A stretch of 64,000 nt of DNA from JBMNEH01 sp050948665 (GCA_050948665.1 JBMNEH010000001.1:1-64000), one strand, 5' to 3'. Shown: positions 32,699 to 41,594, counted from the first letter of the stretch. The notes: generated by a model from the letters alone, not told the origin. Numbers and translations are program-made.

Positions 32699-32714
32699 GT
32701 TAGATATGTCTAAC
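32699..32714. promoter_or_regulatory. Candidate metal-regulator operator of the feo operon
   Basis: GTTAGA-TATG-TCTAAC is a perfect 6-bp inverted repeat placed at about the transcription start, 15 bp before the feoA ATG. Its TTAGnnnnnnCTAA core resembles DtxR/IdeR-family sites. An iron-responsive repressor is the likely ligand (inference). Confidence 0.6.
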
Positions 32715-32729
32715 CGTAAGGAGGCAACT

Positions 32730-32957
32730 ATGACACTGGCAGAGATACCGGTATCGGGAAAGGGCAAAATCATCTCTGTGAAGGGGCATGGCGCTCTCCG
32801 TCGGCGGCTGCTGGATATGGGGTTAACTCCCGGCACGGTGGTCCTGGTGCGCAAACTGGCGCCAATGGGCGACCCCATGGAGCTGTTTCTTCGAAATTAC
32901 GCGCTTTCCCTCCGCAGGGAAGATGCCGGAAATATCATCGTGGAGTGCATAGAATGA
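32730..32957 (+). CDS. feoA: Ferrous iron transport protein A
   Basis: 75 aa from the ATG at 32730, preceded by AAGGAGG. The SH3-like FeoA fold is recognisable: GKGKIISVKGHGALRRRLLDMGLTPGT then VVLVRKLAPMGDPMEL and YALSLRREDAGNIIV. It is a small cytoplasmic partner of FeoB. Its stop overlaps the feoB start (ATGA). Confidence 0.94.
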   Translation: MTLAEIPVSGKGKIISVKGHGALRRRLLDMGLTPGTVVLVRKLAPMGDPMELFLRNYALSLRREDAGNIIVECIE

Positions 32958-34945
32958 GCCAGGTCTGGGCATTGATCGGCAACCAGAACAGCGGGAAAAC
33001 CACATTATTCAACGCGCTTACCGGCTCCAATCAGCACGTGGGGAACTTTCCCGGCGTGACGGTAGAAAAGAAGGAGGGAACGGTTCGAAATCACCCGGAG
33101 ATCACTTTGGTGGATCTGCCGGGAATTTATTCTCTTTCCCCCTATACACCGGAAGAGGTGGTGACAGCGGATTTTCTCCTCCGGGAGAAGCCCCGCCTGG
33201 TGATAAACATACTGGATGCCACCAACATACAGCGCGGCCTTTACCTCTCCCTTCAGCTAATGGAGTTGGGGCTGCCGATGGTACTGGCATTGAACATGAT
33301 GGACGAGATGGAAGTTTCCGGCTTCACGGTGGATGTCAAAGGACTGGAGAAGGCGCTGGAAATACCGGTCATACCCATTTCCGCCTCCAAGGGACAGGGG
33401 ATCGACGCGCTGCTTCGGCGGGCACTGGATACCGCCGACAGGGGCATACGCCCGGGGAATATGGACTTCTGCCGGGGAGAGGTGCACCGTGCCATCCACT
33501 CCACCGCTCATATCGTGGAGGATCATGCCCAGGCTCTGGATATACCCCCCCGATACGCCGCCACAAAGCTGATAGAGGGTGACCCCTCCATGGTCAAACT
33601 GCTGGGGATCTCTGCGCGGGAGCAGGACATAATCTGTCACATTGTGGAGGATATGGAGGCAGTGCTCCGTACCGACCGGGAGGCAGCGCTCGCGGATATG
33701 CGATATGACGCGATCGCGCGCATTACCGGACCATACGTGCATACCCCCGGGGATACCAAAGCGCAGCGGACATCCATCGCCATCGACCGGCTGCTGACCC
33801 ATAAATACCTGGGCATGCCCCTGTTTTTCGGTATCATGCTGCTCATATTCTGGATGACCTTCGATGTGTTGGGGAAGCTTCTGCAGGACGCCACGGCCTA
33901 CCTGTTGGGTTTTTTGATCGCCGGGGCTGATTCCCTGCTGACAGCCGCGCAAATCAACCCCACCCTTCACTCTCTGGTGATCGATGGCATCTTCGCCGGG
34001 GTGTCGGCGGTGCTGTCTTTTTTACCGGTGATCGTGGTGCTGTTTTTCTTCTTAAGCATACTAGAGGATACCGGTTATATGGCGCGGGTCGCTTTTATGA
34101 TGGACCGGCCACTGCGGAAAATCGGTCTCTCCGGCCGTTCCGTCGTGCCGATGCTCATCGGCCTCGGCTGTTCGGTGCCGGCCATTATGGCAACCCGTAC
34201 GCTGGGCTCTCAACGGGAGCGGCGGATGACCATGCTGCTCATACCCTTTATGTCCTGCTCGGCGAAACTGCCGATTTACGCCCTGTTTACCGACGCGTTT
34301 TTCCCTGCGCACAAAGCGCTTGTAATGCTGGGGCTGTATGCCGGAGGAATTTTACTCGGGGTGCTGTCCGGCTGGCTGCTGCGGCGCATGACCAGATGCG
34401 CGCCCGCGCCTTTTGTGCTGGAACTGCCGGCTTACCGTTTCCCCTCACTCCGGAGCGTGCTTCTGGCGCTATGGGAGAAGGCAAGGGATTTCCTTCATAA
34501 AGCTTTTACCGTGATTTTCCTGGCGACCCTTGTTATCTGGCTGCTTCAGAGCTTTGACTTCCGGGGAAACCTGACACTGCCGGAAAATTCGGCGCTGGCA
34601 GCCCTTGGGCGGCTGGCCGCGCCGCTGTTGACTCCTCTGGGATTTGGCAGCTGGCAGGCCGCCACCGCTTTGATCGCAGGTTTGACAGCCAAGGAAGCGG
34701 TAATCTCTACGCTGGCGGTTCTCAGCGGCAGCGCCGGGCTTACCGCCTTGTTTACCCCCGAATCAGCCCTAAGCTTTCTGGTGTTCACCCTGCTGTATCC
34801 TCCCTGCGTGGCCTCCATGGCTGTGATCCGGAGAGAATGGGGCGCCTGGTGGGGACTGCCGGCAGTCATCGCTTTTCAGCTGGCCCTGGCCTGGCTGGCT
34901 TCTTTCGCCTTCCGCGGCATTACACTGTTGGGAGGCATGATTTGA
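32954..34945 (+). CDS. feoB: Ferrous iron transport protein B
   Basis: 663 aa. The N-terminal G domain has GNQNSGKTTLFNALTG (G1; Gln-Asn instead of the commoner Pro-Asn, residues 8-23), VGNFPGVTVEK (G2), DLPGIYSL (G3) and NMMDE (G4). A helical GDI region (about 165-265) leads to the membrane domain with gate motifs (VLSFLPVIVVLFFFLSILEDTGYMARVAF and LIGLGCSVPAIMATR) and the C-terminal gate (LTAKEAVISTLAVL). It imports Fe2+ across the plasma membrane. ATGA overlap with feoA, and its TGA overlaps the next ATG. Confidence 0.96.
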   Translation: MSQVWALIGNQNSGKTTLFNALTGSNQHVGNFPGVTVEKKEGTVRNHPEITLVDLPGIYSLSPYTPEEVVTADFLLREKPRLVINILDATNIQRGLYLSLQLMELGLPMVLALNMMDEMEVSGFTVDVKGLEKALEIPVIPISASKGQGIDALLRRALDTADRGIRPGNMDFCRGEVHRAIHSTAHIVEDHAQALDIPPRYAATKLIEGDPSMVKLLGISAREQDIICHIVEDMEAVLRTDREAALADMRYDAIARITGPYVHTPGDTKAQRTSIAIDRLLTHKYLGMPLFFGIMLLIFWMTFDVLGKLLQDATAYLLGFLIAGADSLLTAAQINPTLHSLVIDGIFAGVSAVLSFLPVIVVLFFFLSILEDTGYMARVAFMMDRPLRKIGLSGRSVVPMLIGLGCSVPAIMATRTLGSQRERRMTMLLIPFMSCSAKLPIYALFTDAFFPAHKALVMLGLYAGGILLGVLSGWLLRRMTRCAPAPFVLELPAYRFPSLRSVLLALWEKARDFLHKAFTVIFLATLVIWLLQSFDFRGNLTLPENSALAALGRLAAPLLTPLGFGSWQAATALIAGLTAKEAVISTLAVLSGSAGLTALFTPESALSFLVFTLLYPPCVASMAVIRREWGAWWGLPAVIAFQLALAWLASFAFRGITLLGGMI

Positions 34946-35085
34946 TGGGTCTGCGGGATTGGCTGCTGCTGGGAGGCGTGCTGGCGGCTGCCGGAGCTGC
35001 GCTGTTTTTCCTGTGCAGAAAGCAACGGTCCCGCTGCGGAAGCTGTTCTCATTGTCCCTATAAAGGGAACGGCTGCAGAAAATAA
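34945..35085 (+). CDS. FeoB-associated small Cys-rich membrane protein
   Basis: 46 aa. The ATG overlaps the feoB stop (TGATG). One transmembrane helix (about residues 5-24) is followed by a basic Cys motif: RSRCGSCSHCPYKGNGC. This is the layout of the short protein that commonly ends feo operons in Firmicutes, perhaps binding iron at the inner face of the membrane. Confidence 0.8.
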   Translation: MGLRDWLLLGGVLAAAGAALFFLCRKQRSRCGSCSHCPYKGNGCRK

Positions 35086-35272
35086 CCCACGGGAAAGGAC
35101 CGCCACGCGGACGGGATCTGACCGAAGAGCCTGCTCCGGATGTTTACCGAAAAATCTTCCGGCGAATACCAAAGGAGTACAGTATCCTTCCGCAGAGGCG
35201 CGGCAACCTCTTTCCGATGAAATGAGCGCTTGCTTTTGCAATATATATACCGAAGATAAACGGGAGGCATCC

Positions 35273-35638
35273 ATGCGGGACATTACCATACGGGAATTTC
35301 AGGATTATATCCGATCAAAGGACAATCGGACGGAACTGGCGGATCGGTATTTTATAAAACTGACGGAAGAGGTAGGGGAGCTGGCGGAGGCCGTGCTCCG
35401 CGACCGACATCTGGGAGAAGCGGAGGTGGCGGAAAAGCGCGGCACAATAGAGGAAGAGATATACGATGTGCTGTATTATCTGACCGTGCTTGCAAACCTC
35501 CATCATGTGGATCTGACCCGGGCGGCCTACCTGAAAGAGCAGTTCAACCAGCAGCGCTTCGGGCTGGACAATACGAAGAACGGCGCCTACGGTACCGGGA
35601 CCCCGGTGATCAACCTCTTTGAGGATGCAAATGATTAA
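35273..35638 (+). CDS. MazG-like nucleotide pyrophosphohydrolase
   Basis: 121 aa from the ATG at 35273 (CGGGAGGCATCC upstream). The all-alpha NTP pyrophosphatase motif is clear: KLTEEVGELAEAV (EExxE, residues 29-41) and, 20 residues on, EEIYDVLYYLTVLANLHHVDL (ExxD). Such proteins hydrolyse NTPs or dNTPs to NMP and PPi, often as house-cleaning. Its end overlaps the TrmH gene start. Confidence 0.85.
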   Translation: MRDITIREFQDYIRSKDNRTELADRYFIKLTEEVGELAEAVLRDRHLGEAEVAEKRGTIEEEIYDVLYYLTVLANLHHVDLTRAAYLKEQFNQQRFGLDNTKNGAYGTGTPVINLFEDAND

Positions 35639-36449
35639 AAATATCTATTCCGCAGACGCCGATTTTCAATGGTTGGAGACCCTCCGGGACAACCGGAACA
35701 AACGTCACGCGGCCGGAACATTTCTTGTGGAAGGCGTTCGGAACATCAATTGCGCCGTTGCCGAAGGCTGGACGGTACGGCTTTGGGTATATGACCGGGA
35801 GCGGGCGCTGTCAGGCTGGGCGAAACAGCTGCTGTCCTCCGTCCCCGCCGGGCGGTGGACGCTTTCCCCCGCCCTGATGGAGGCACTTTCCGGCCGGGAA
35901 AATACCTCCGAACTGCTGGCGGTGGTGGAAATGCGCTCCGACGATATCTCACGGCTGACGCTGCCGAAAAACCGCCCGCCTCTTGTGGTGGTATTTGACC
36001 GCCCCTCCAACAAGGGAAACCTTGGAGCGCTGATCCGTTCCGCCGAAGCGCTCGGAGCGGACGGCCTGATCACTACAGGCCATTGTGCAGACCTGTACGA
36101 CCGGGAAACGCTGCTGGCTACAATGGGCTCCTTCTTCGCGCTGCCCGCACTGCATATAGATTCCCTTTCAGCATTGACCGACTGGTACGCCGCCCGGAAG
36201 GCGGAAAACACGGCCTGGCAGTGCGTCGGCACTTCCGCCCACGGCAGTGTTGTCCCGTCCGAGGTGGATTTCTCCCGCCCCACACTCCTTCTCATCGGTA
36301 ACGAAACATATGGGTTATCCAGAAGACTCAAGGAAATGTCCGACGCGCTCGCGGTTATTCCCATGGTCTCCGGCTCCGCAGCCAGTTCCTTAAACGTAGC
36401 CTGCGCGGCATCCATATTGCTTTATGAGATTACCCGGCAAAGAAGATAG
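35631..36449 (+). CDS. TrmH/SpoU family RNA 2'-O-methyltransferase
   Basis: 272 aa from the ATG at 35631, which has GAGG 6 nt upstream and overlaps the MazG-like stop. The N-terminal part (about 1-110) is an L30e-like substrate-binding domain. SPOUT motifs: PSNKGNLGALIRSAEALGADGLI (motif 1, near residue 125), LLIGNETYGLS (motif 2, near residue 220) and IPMVSGSAASSLNVACAASILLYE (motif 3, near residue 243), which form the knotted SAM site. Position modified (rRNA or tRNA) is unknown. Confidence 0.9.
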   Translation: MIKNIYSADADFQWLETLRDNRNKRHAAGTFLVEGVRNINCAVAEGWTVRLWVYDRERALSGWAKQLLSSVPAGRWTLSPALMEALSGRENTSELLAVVEMRSDDISRLTLPKNRPPLVVVFDRPSNKGNLGALIRSAEALGADGLITTGHCADLYDRETLLATMGSFFALPALHIDSLSALTDWYAARKAENTAWQCVGTSAHGSVVPSEVDFSRPTLLLIGNETYGLSRRLKEMSDALAVIPMVSGSAASSLNVACAASILLYEITRQRR

Positions 36450-36817
36450 CGAAAACCACCCTTTATGGCGTTTTTTGCGATGCATGCCGGGGGGAGTATG
36501 TCATAATAAGTACACAAGCCGGCGGAAGCAAGGATTTTAAGGCTTCACACAAAGCAAAAACCATGGAAAAGGTGCTTTTTGTTCAATGGTTTTTCACGAA
36601 AAATAAGCATCACGCATCTTTTTTTAAATGCCTGTTGATAATTAAAGATGCAAAACATCATGCCTACTGTTGCCCATTGTCATGAAGTAAGCCGGGATCC
36701 TTTCAATTTAATCCTCATCTTCCGCCTTATCAGCGTTTTGCTTGTGAAGTATTTTATGACGTATTAAAAACAAAACAGCAAAGGTAATTGTAAAAACAAT
36801 TATTTTTTATAGAGTTA

Positions 36818-36877
36818 TATACCAAGTTTTTAACCAATGTGTTATAATGCTGCAAGGTTGGCAAATAAGTTGGTATA
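36818..36877 (+). promoter_or_regulatory. Promoter and candidate operator of the AlbA_2-type regulator
   Basis: An extended -10 (TGTTATAAT, 36840-36848) is bracketed by the inverted repeat TATACCAA (36818-36825) / TTGGTATA (36870-36877), with inner AACCAA and GGTTGG. The layout fits autoregulation. Confidence 0.5.
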
Positions 36878-36890
36878 AAGGTGGGTAAAA

Positions 36891-38291
36891 ATGAGCCTTA
36901 AAGATAAAGTGCTTGAACTATGTTCATACGGCGATGAGCAGGAGTGGTTTGAATTTAAAGAAAATTGGTTTCAGCCTGAGGCATTGGGGGAATATATTTC
37001 GGCACTATCAAATACAGCGGCGTTTCGTCATAAAGAGATGGCCTATTTTATATGGGGAATAAACGATAAGACTCACGAAATAGTCGGAACAACCTTTAAT
37101 CCATATTGCGAATTTAATAAAGAACCATACCAAAATTATCTTGCAAGAAACTTGTCACCCAGCATAAACTTCTCTTTTGAAGAAATTGAAATAGAAGGGA
37201 AACGCCTTGTTGTCTTGCTTATTCCACCTGCAGAAGAAATACCGACTGCATTCCGGGAGAAGCGTTATATCAGAATTGGCTCGTCAAAGAGAAATATAAA
37301 AGATTATCCTAAGCGTGAAGTAGAGCTTTTTAAAATTTTAACCGGTCTTGTCGAAACCATAGAAACAATCCCTGCAAAATACCAAGACTTATCATTTAAA
37401 AAGTTGTTCGGATATTATGGTTCAAAAGGTATTTTGTTAAAGAAAGAGACTTTTGAAAAAAATCTGTTACTGAGAACTAAAGCAGGAGAATACAACATGA
37501 TGGCTCAGCTTTTATCGGATGATTCCCATATTCCTCTGAGAGCATCTATATTTGAAGGTGAAACAAAAGCGACTAAACTATTTTCCGTGAGGGAGTTCGG
37601 ATACGACTGTCTACTGTATTCGCTTGATAATTTGCTGAGATACGGAGATGTCCTTAATATTATCCAAGCGGATGAAGAAAATCGACTTGTCGAGCGTAAG
37701 GAAGTACCTTTATTTGACAATAGGGCTTTTCGTGAAGCAATCATTAATGCCGTTCTTCATAATTTTTGGGTTTCCGGAAACGAGCCCATGATATCGGTTT
37801 TTTCAAACCGAATAGAGGTGTTGTCGCGCGGAACGCTTCCGCCGTCACAAACTAAAGAAGGCTTCTTTTTGGGAGAATCCGTACCTGTGAACGAAAAATT
37901 ATCGGAGATATTCCTGCAGCTTCACATAAGCGAAAAATCCGGAAGAGGTGTTCCGAAAATTGTCGAGACCTACGGTAGAGGGGCCTTCACATTTAGGGAA
38001 AACTCTATCGTTGTCACAATTCCCTTTAATCGCATTCACCAAGTTGGTAAAAAACTTGGTAATAAAAGCACTGATAGTGTGAGTGTTAGAAAGCCTTTAA
38101 ACGAGAGACGCAAACTTATTCTTTCCGAAATGAGAGATAATCCGAATATAACAAAGGCAGAGCTTCAAAAAATACTGAGAATAAGCGGTACAGCCGTAGA
38201 TAACAACATTGCTTTTTTGCGAAAAAACGGCTACATAGAAAGAATTGGATCAAGAAGGGGCGGATATTGGAATGTAATATCTGATGAATGA
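36891..38291 (+). CDS. ATP-binding transcriptional regulator-like protein (AlbA_2 + HATPase_c_4 + winged helix)
   Basis: 466 aa. Residues 10-130 form an AlbA_2 (Schlafen-type) domain (EWFEFKENW, ALSNTAAFRHKEMAYFIWGI, FREKRYIRIGSSKR). Residues about 270-390 form the HATPase_c_4 domain (FREAIINAVLHNFW with the N-box, MISVFSNRIEVLSRGTLP, KSGRGVPKIVETYGRG). The C-terminal 75 residues contain a winged helix (RRKLILSEMRDNPNITKAELQKILRISGTAVDNNIAFLRKNGYI). AT-rich codon use sets it apart from its neighbours. These proteins are frequent near mobile elements. AAAGGTGG precedes the ATG. Confidence 0.85.
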   Translation: MSLKDKVLELCSYGDEQEWFEFKENWFQPEALGEYISALSNTAAFRHKEMAYFIWGINDKTHEIVGTTFNPYCEFNKEPYQNYLARNLSPSINFSFEEIEIEGKRLVVLLIPPAEEIPTAFREKRYIRIGSSKRNIKDYPKREVELFKILTGLVETIETIPAKYQDLSFKKLFGYYGSKGILLKKETFEKNLLLRTKAGEYNMMAQLLSDDSHIPLRASIFEGETKATKLFSVREFGYDCLLYSLDNLLRYGDVLNIIQADEENRLVERKEVPLFDNRAFREAIINAVLHNFWVSGNEPMISVFSNRIEVLSRGTLPPSQTKEGFFLGESVPVNEKLSEIFLQLHISEKSGRGVPKIVETYGRGAFTFRENSIVVTIPFNRIHQVGKKLGNKSTDSVSVRKPLNERRKLILSEMRDNPNITKAELQKILRISGTAVDNNIAFLRKNGYIERIGSRRGGYWNVISDE

Positions 38292-38416
38292 TATATGCTT
38301 CTTTAGTTGGTATGTTAAATGGACAGTGAAAAACTGCCCGGAAATAATAGCCCGATGTAACACAACGGTATTGTTTTCTGAAAAAACACTCTGGTCAAGC
38401 AAATACCACACGCCCG

Positions 38417-38439
38417 AAAGCCCTGTTTTATGGGCTTTT
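38417..38439 (+). terminator. Rho-independent terminator after the island regulator
   Basis: AAAGCCC and GGGCTTT around an AT loop, followed by TTCTC. Confidence 0.7.
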
Positions 38440-38505
38440 CTCAAATTCAAAATGCCTAAAAAAGCGGATTTTTGCTATGACCCCTGTTTAGGGGAGGGCG
38501 ACTGT

Positions 38506-40305
38506 TTACTTCCCTGCTTCGGCAACGGGTGCGCATCCGGGATCCCGCAACAACGCTTTATAGAAATCCACGCACTCCGGCAGGGATGAAAGAGAGATAT
38601 TCTCGTTCGCGGCATGGCAGCAAGCCTGCTGCTCCGGAGTGACCCGGAGGGGGCAGACACGCAGTATATGCCGGGTCAGCGGCACGAATGCCCGGCTGTC
38701 GGTGCCCCCCAACATAATAGAGGGCACTGTGCCGGCATCGGGAAAAATCTCCCGGAAAACTTCCGCTACCCGACGATAGGGAGCGCCGTCCGTGGGTGTC
38801 GGGGGTGTCGCTCCGTGTCCGAAGGTGCAGACGCAGGTGAGATCCAGCCCCCGGGCAGTTTTCCGCAGGATCTCCATCACCCGTTCCGGGCTTTGGCAGG
38901 AGAGGTTCCGAAGGTTGGCGGTCACCCAAGCCCTTTGGGGCAACACATTGGCAGCAGGGGAACCCTCCGCCATTGTAAACGCGCAGGTGGTGCGGATAAG
39001 GGCATTCCCGGCTCCGGACATCCGGGGCAGCAGCCGGGGCAGCAAGGGGCGGAAAAACCACAGATTGGAGAAAACCAAACGAGCGGGGAGGGGCATATCC
39101 GGGGCGACTGCTTTCAGCAATTCCGCGACCTCCGGCGTCAGCTTCCAGCCAAGGGGGCCGCGGCGTTCCATGCGGGAGATAAAGGCTGCCAAACGAGGGA
39201 TGGGGGAACCCTTCGAAGGGCGGCTGGAATGGCCGCCCTTTCCCGCGGCAGCGATCTCCACATTCATAAAGCCCTTCTCCATTATACCGATCATCGCCAT
39301 CGGACGGCGAAGGCCGGGGAATCCGTCGGTGGTGACAGAACCTCCCTCGTCCAGTACCCAATCCAAAGTGACGCCTTGCCGGCGAAGCAGCTCCGCCACC
39401 GCAAAAGCACCCGCGGTGGAGGTTTCCTCGTTACAGGAGGAGGTCACCCAGATATCCCGGACGGGGGAGAAGCCCTCCGCCGCCAATTCTTCCAGCGCCT
39501 GCAGCAGGGAAAACAACGTTGCCTTACAGTCCAGCGCACCCCGGCCATACAGCAGCCCCTCCCGTATCTCCCCGGAAAAAGGGGGTACGATCCAGCCTTC
39601 ATCCGGCACCGGCACCACGTCCTGATGGGCCATCACCATCACCCCCGGACCCGGCTCCTTCCCCTTCCAGCGATACACCAGACTTCCCTGGCACACCCTT
39701 TTCTCCGCCAGGTGATGAAATCGGGGGAAGAGCTCTTCCAGCAACGCCTGCAGGCGAAAAAATTCCGTCATATCCTCCCCCGGTTCACGGGAAAGAGTAG
39801 GGATACGCACCATCCGCGCAAGCTTCTCCCCGTATTCTTTCTCCCGCTCGGGCTGCCGGGGTCGAGGCCGCGCCGGAGCCTGCCCCGTTTCCCGGTTATC
39901 CACATTGTTCCGATATACCACAAACCGGCAGAACAGGAACTCCGTCACAAAATTCAATACCATTGTCACCGCCAGCACCAGATACTCATTCCATCCGGCA
40001 TGGGTGAGAGCGTCACCTCCCCAGGTCGAAAGGGGCGTAAACAAAGCATAGTAGCCCAGCACAAGCCCCATGGTCAGCGGCACATTGGCGGCAGACCTGA
40101 AGGTGAACCGACGGTTTATCGTAAAGTTGTAGAGTACCGAAAGAAGCAACGCCGCCAGATAGGCCGGCCAATAGGGCAGATCCGCCAGCTCATGCAGCAA
40201 AGTAAAGGAAAGGACCTGTATGACTCCCGCCGTACAGGAAAACACAAGGAATTTGAAAGAGCGGAGCAGCTCCTTCTTTATATCCGAGCGCGGTATCGTA
40301 TCCAT
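38506..40305 (-). CDS. GtrA-like membrane domain fused to M20 family metallopeptidase
   Basis: 599 aa from the ATG at 40305 with GGAGGCGGCG upstream. Residues 10-130 have four transmembrane helices and a GtrA signature (FKFLVFSCTAGVIQ, ALLLSVLYNFTINRRFTFRS, FCRFVVYRNN). After a charged linker (about 135-165), an M20 domain follows: VMVMAHQDVVPVP (metal His/Asp), YGRGALDCKA (bridging Asp), SCNEETSTAGA (catalytic and metal Glu), dimerization insert with GKGGHSSRPSKGSP, and TDSRAF...CHAANENIS near the end. The M20 part resembles the Cps1/PM20D1 carboxypeptidase subgroup. The two parts are in one uninterrupted frame. GtrA proteins usually flip prenyl-linked sugars; what the fusion does is unknown. 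Confidence 0.85.
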   Translation of the reverse strand: MDTIPRSDIKKELLRSFKFLVFSCTAGVIQVLSFTLLHELADLPYWPAYLAALLLSVLYNFTINRRFTFRSAANVPLTMGLVLGYYALFTPLSTWGGDALTHAGWNEYLVLAVTMVLNFVTEFLFCRFVVYRNNVDNRETGQAPARPRPRQPEREKEYGEKLARMVRIPTLSREPGEDMTEFFRLQALLEELFPRFHHLAEKRVCQGSLVYRWKGKEPGPGVMVMAHQDVVPVPDEGWIVPPFSGEIREGLLYGRGALDCKATLFSLLQALEELAAEGFSPVRDIWVTSSCNEETSTAGAFAVAELLRRQGVTLDWVLDEGGSVTTDGFPGLRRPMAMIGIMEKGFMNVEIAAAGKGGHSSRPSKGSPIPRLAAFISRMERRGPLGWKLTPEVAELLKAVAPDMPLPARLVFSNLWFFRPLLPRLLPRMSGAGNALIRTTCAFTMAEGSPAANVLPQRAWVTANLRNLSCQSPERVMEILRKTARGLDLTCVCTFGHGATPPTPTDGAPYRRVAEVFREIFPDAGTVPSIMLGGTDSRAFVPLTRHILRVCPLRVTPEQQACCHAANENISLSSLPECVDFYKALLRDPGCAPVAEAGK

Positions 40306-40345
40306 CGCCGCCTCCGTCAAGTTGATCGGTTTTGAGCATAACACA

Positions 40346-40375
40346 AACTCCGGCCCATTGAAAGAGGCCGGAGTT
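40346..40375 (-). terminator. Terminator hairpin after the envelope operon
   Basis: AACTCCGGCC (40346-40355) and GGCCGGAGTT (40366-40375) pair perfectly. It lies between the second NAGPA gene and the M20 fusion gene; the T tract on the minus strand is interrupted. Confidence 0.65.
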
Positions 40376-40430
40376 CTTCGGTGTGCCGCAGGCAATCCCT
40401 CCTCCTGTGACGGGGAACGGAAAACACGGC

Positions 40431-41537
40431 TTACTCGCCGCCCAAGGACATCTCCGAGGTTCCGATGATAATCATATCCGGCAGACGCCGCTGGCCGGGC
40501 GTGGTTTCGTTTTTATGATCGTTGATCTGGTTGCCCATAAAGACCATCGCGGTGGACTGGCCTCCATCCAGATTATAGGCGGACACGCAGCCCCGCGCCA
40601 CAAATTCCTCCGCCAGCCGCTGGAGTGTGCAGCCGTAGCTTATGCGGGGCTTCCGCCCGTCCACCAGGATGCTGACGAAATGCCCGGGCTCCACCATGCC
40701 GATGGCGGATCGGGGGTTTTTGCGGAACAGGCTGTGCCGGGGCAAATCAGTACAGATTTCCCCGTTTTCCACCAATATGGGGCCGAACGCGTAGGTATGC
40801 TCGATCCCCTCCGCCAACATGGCGGCAGTGGAATAGTCATCCCGGCCGTTCCTCAGCATTTTCAGGGAACAGTCCGGCATAAACGCCATAGCGTCCGGAC
40901 CCAGCACCTTCTTGTACTCGATCCCGTTACGAATGGAAGGCCCCAGCGCGGTATTCCAGGAATCCGCAAAAAAGTCCCCGTTCTGAGCATACACCGCCCG
41001 GTACTTCCGAGCAAGCTTCTCGGGGTAGACGCATTGCCGTCCTTTGCTCTCCTCCCAAAGACCGGAAATCAGATTCCCGTAATTCCGGGTGTAAATATCC
41101 GCGACAAAAAAGATGCTGGAGCAATCCTCATAATACATTTTTTCGATATGAACGTACAGATCCGGTCCCCGATACTCCCACAACTCCCCCTCGATGATCG
41201 TAACCTCTTCATTCTCTGAGAAATACAGGGAAAAGGGATCGGGAGTCGGGGTAGGCTCAGGAGTGGGTGTCGGGGCCTCCGTTGGCGTAGGCGTGGGCGT
41301 TGGGACAGGCTCCAAAGACGGCGTTTCCACAGACAACAGTGTTTCCGCGGAGAGAATAGATGACGGTGTGCTTTCCCCGGCAGCGCCGAACAGGCTCCTG
41401 CCGTTTTTTTCGTTGAAATACAACACCCCTGCCATCAGCAGAACAATCACACCCGCTGCCAGAAGAAAGAAGGTGTTTTTTCTCGCCTGCTTCCGCCGGC
41501 TATTTTTGATGGTTCTCCGATTATTCCGCTCGCTCAT
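40431..41537 (-). CDS. Phosphodiester glycosidase (NAGPA) domain protein, copy 2
   Basis: 368 aa from the ATG at 41537 (weak AAGAG upstream). A basic tail, one membrane helix (about residues 20-42) and a Pro/Thr/Glu linker (about 75-105) precede the NAGPA domain (about 120-365). Motifs: YRAVYAQNGDFF, FGPILVENGE, RSAIGMVEPGHFVSILVDGRKP (RxxIG...DGR) and CVSAYNLDGGQSTAMVFMGN (the LDGG motif). The family cleaves or binds sugar-phosphodiester bonds; in bacteria it is linked to surface glycans. It is about 50% similar by eye to the protein at 43971-45113. Confidence 0.85.
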   Translation of the reverse strand: MSERNNRRTIKNSRRKQARKNTFFLLAAGVIVLLMAGVLYFNEKNGRSLFGAAGESTPSSILSAETLLSVETPSLEPVPTPTPTPTEAPTPTPEPTPTPDPFSLYFSENEEVTIIEGELWEYRGPDLYVHIEKMYYEDCSSIFFVADIYTRNYGNLISGLWEESKGRQCVYPEKLARKYRAVYAQNGDFFADSWNTALGPSIRNGIEYKKVLGPDAMAFMPDCSLKMLRNGRDDYSTAAMLAEGIEHTYAFGPILVENGEICTDLPRHSLFRKNPRSAIGMVEPGHFVSILVDGRKPRISYGCTLQRLAEEFVARGCVSAYNLDGGQSTAMVFMGNQINDHKNETTPGQRRLPDMIIIGTSEMSLGGE

Positions 41538-41594
41538 GTTCTCTTGACGCAACGCCCTGTTTTTTGGCTTTCCTTATTCGCTCCAGATCTATCC

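Larger units (their letters stand above)
36491..38505. mobile_element. Second AT-rich island
   Basis: About 2 kb of AT-rich DNA between the TrmH gene and the M20 fusion gene, carrying one regulator gene. Its left edge is a 19-bp sequence, GGGGAGTATGTCATAATAA (36491-36509), which is the inverted copy of the sequence at the right edge of the first island (14512-14530). No transposase is visible. The right end is not resolved; composition returns to normal near 38500. The gene-free 36450-36890 stretch also holds a hairpin (AAAAACCAT/ATGGTTTTT, 36556-36594) and otherwise nothing recognisable. Confidence 0.4.

Noticed and set aside
35194..35272. Possible promoter and small RNA in the gap before the MazG-like gene
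   Set aside because: Only an AT-rich TATATATA stretch and a 5-bp hairpin are seen; no hexamer pair at acceptable spacing.
38481..38494. CCCCTGTTTAGGGG hairpin and GCTATGAC nearby as the right end of the second island
   Set aside because: Only a six-base TATGAC match to the left-edge sequence; too weak to call an inverted terminal repeat.
38284..38589. A 101-codon plus-strand frame after the island regulator
   Set aside because: It runs through a terminator hairpin and into the opposite-strand M20 gene, and has no ribosome site.
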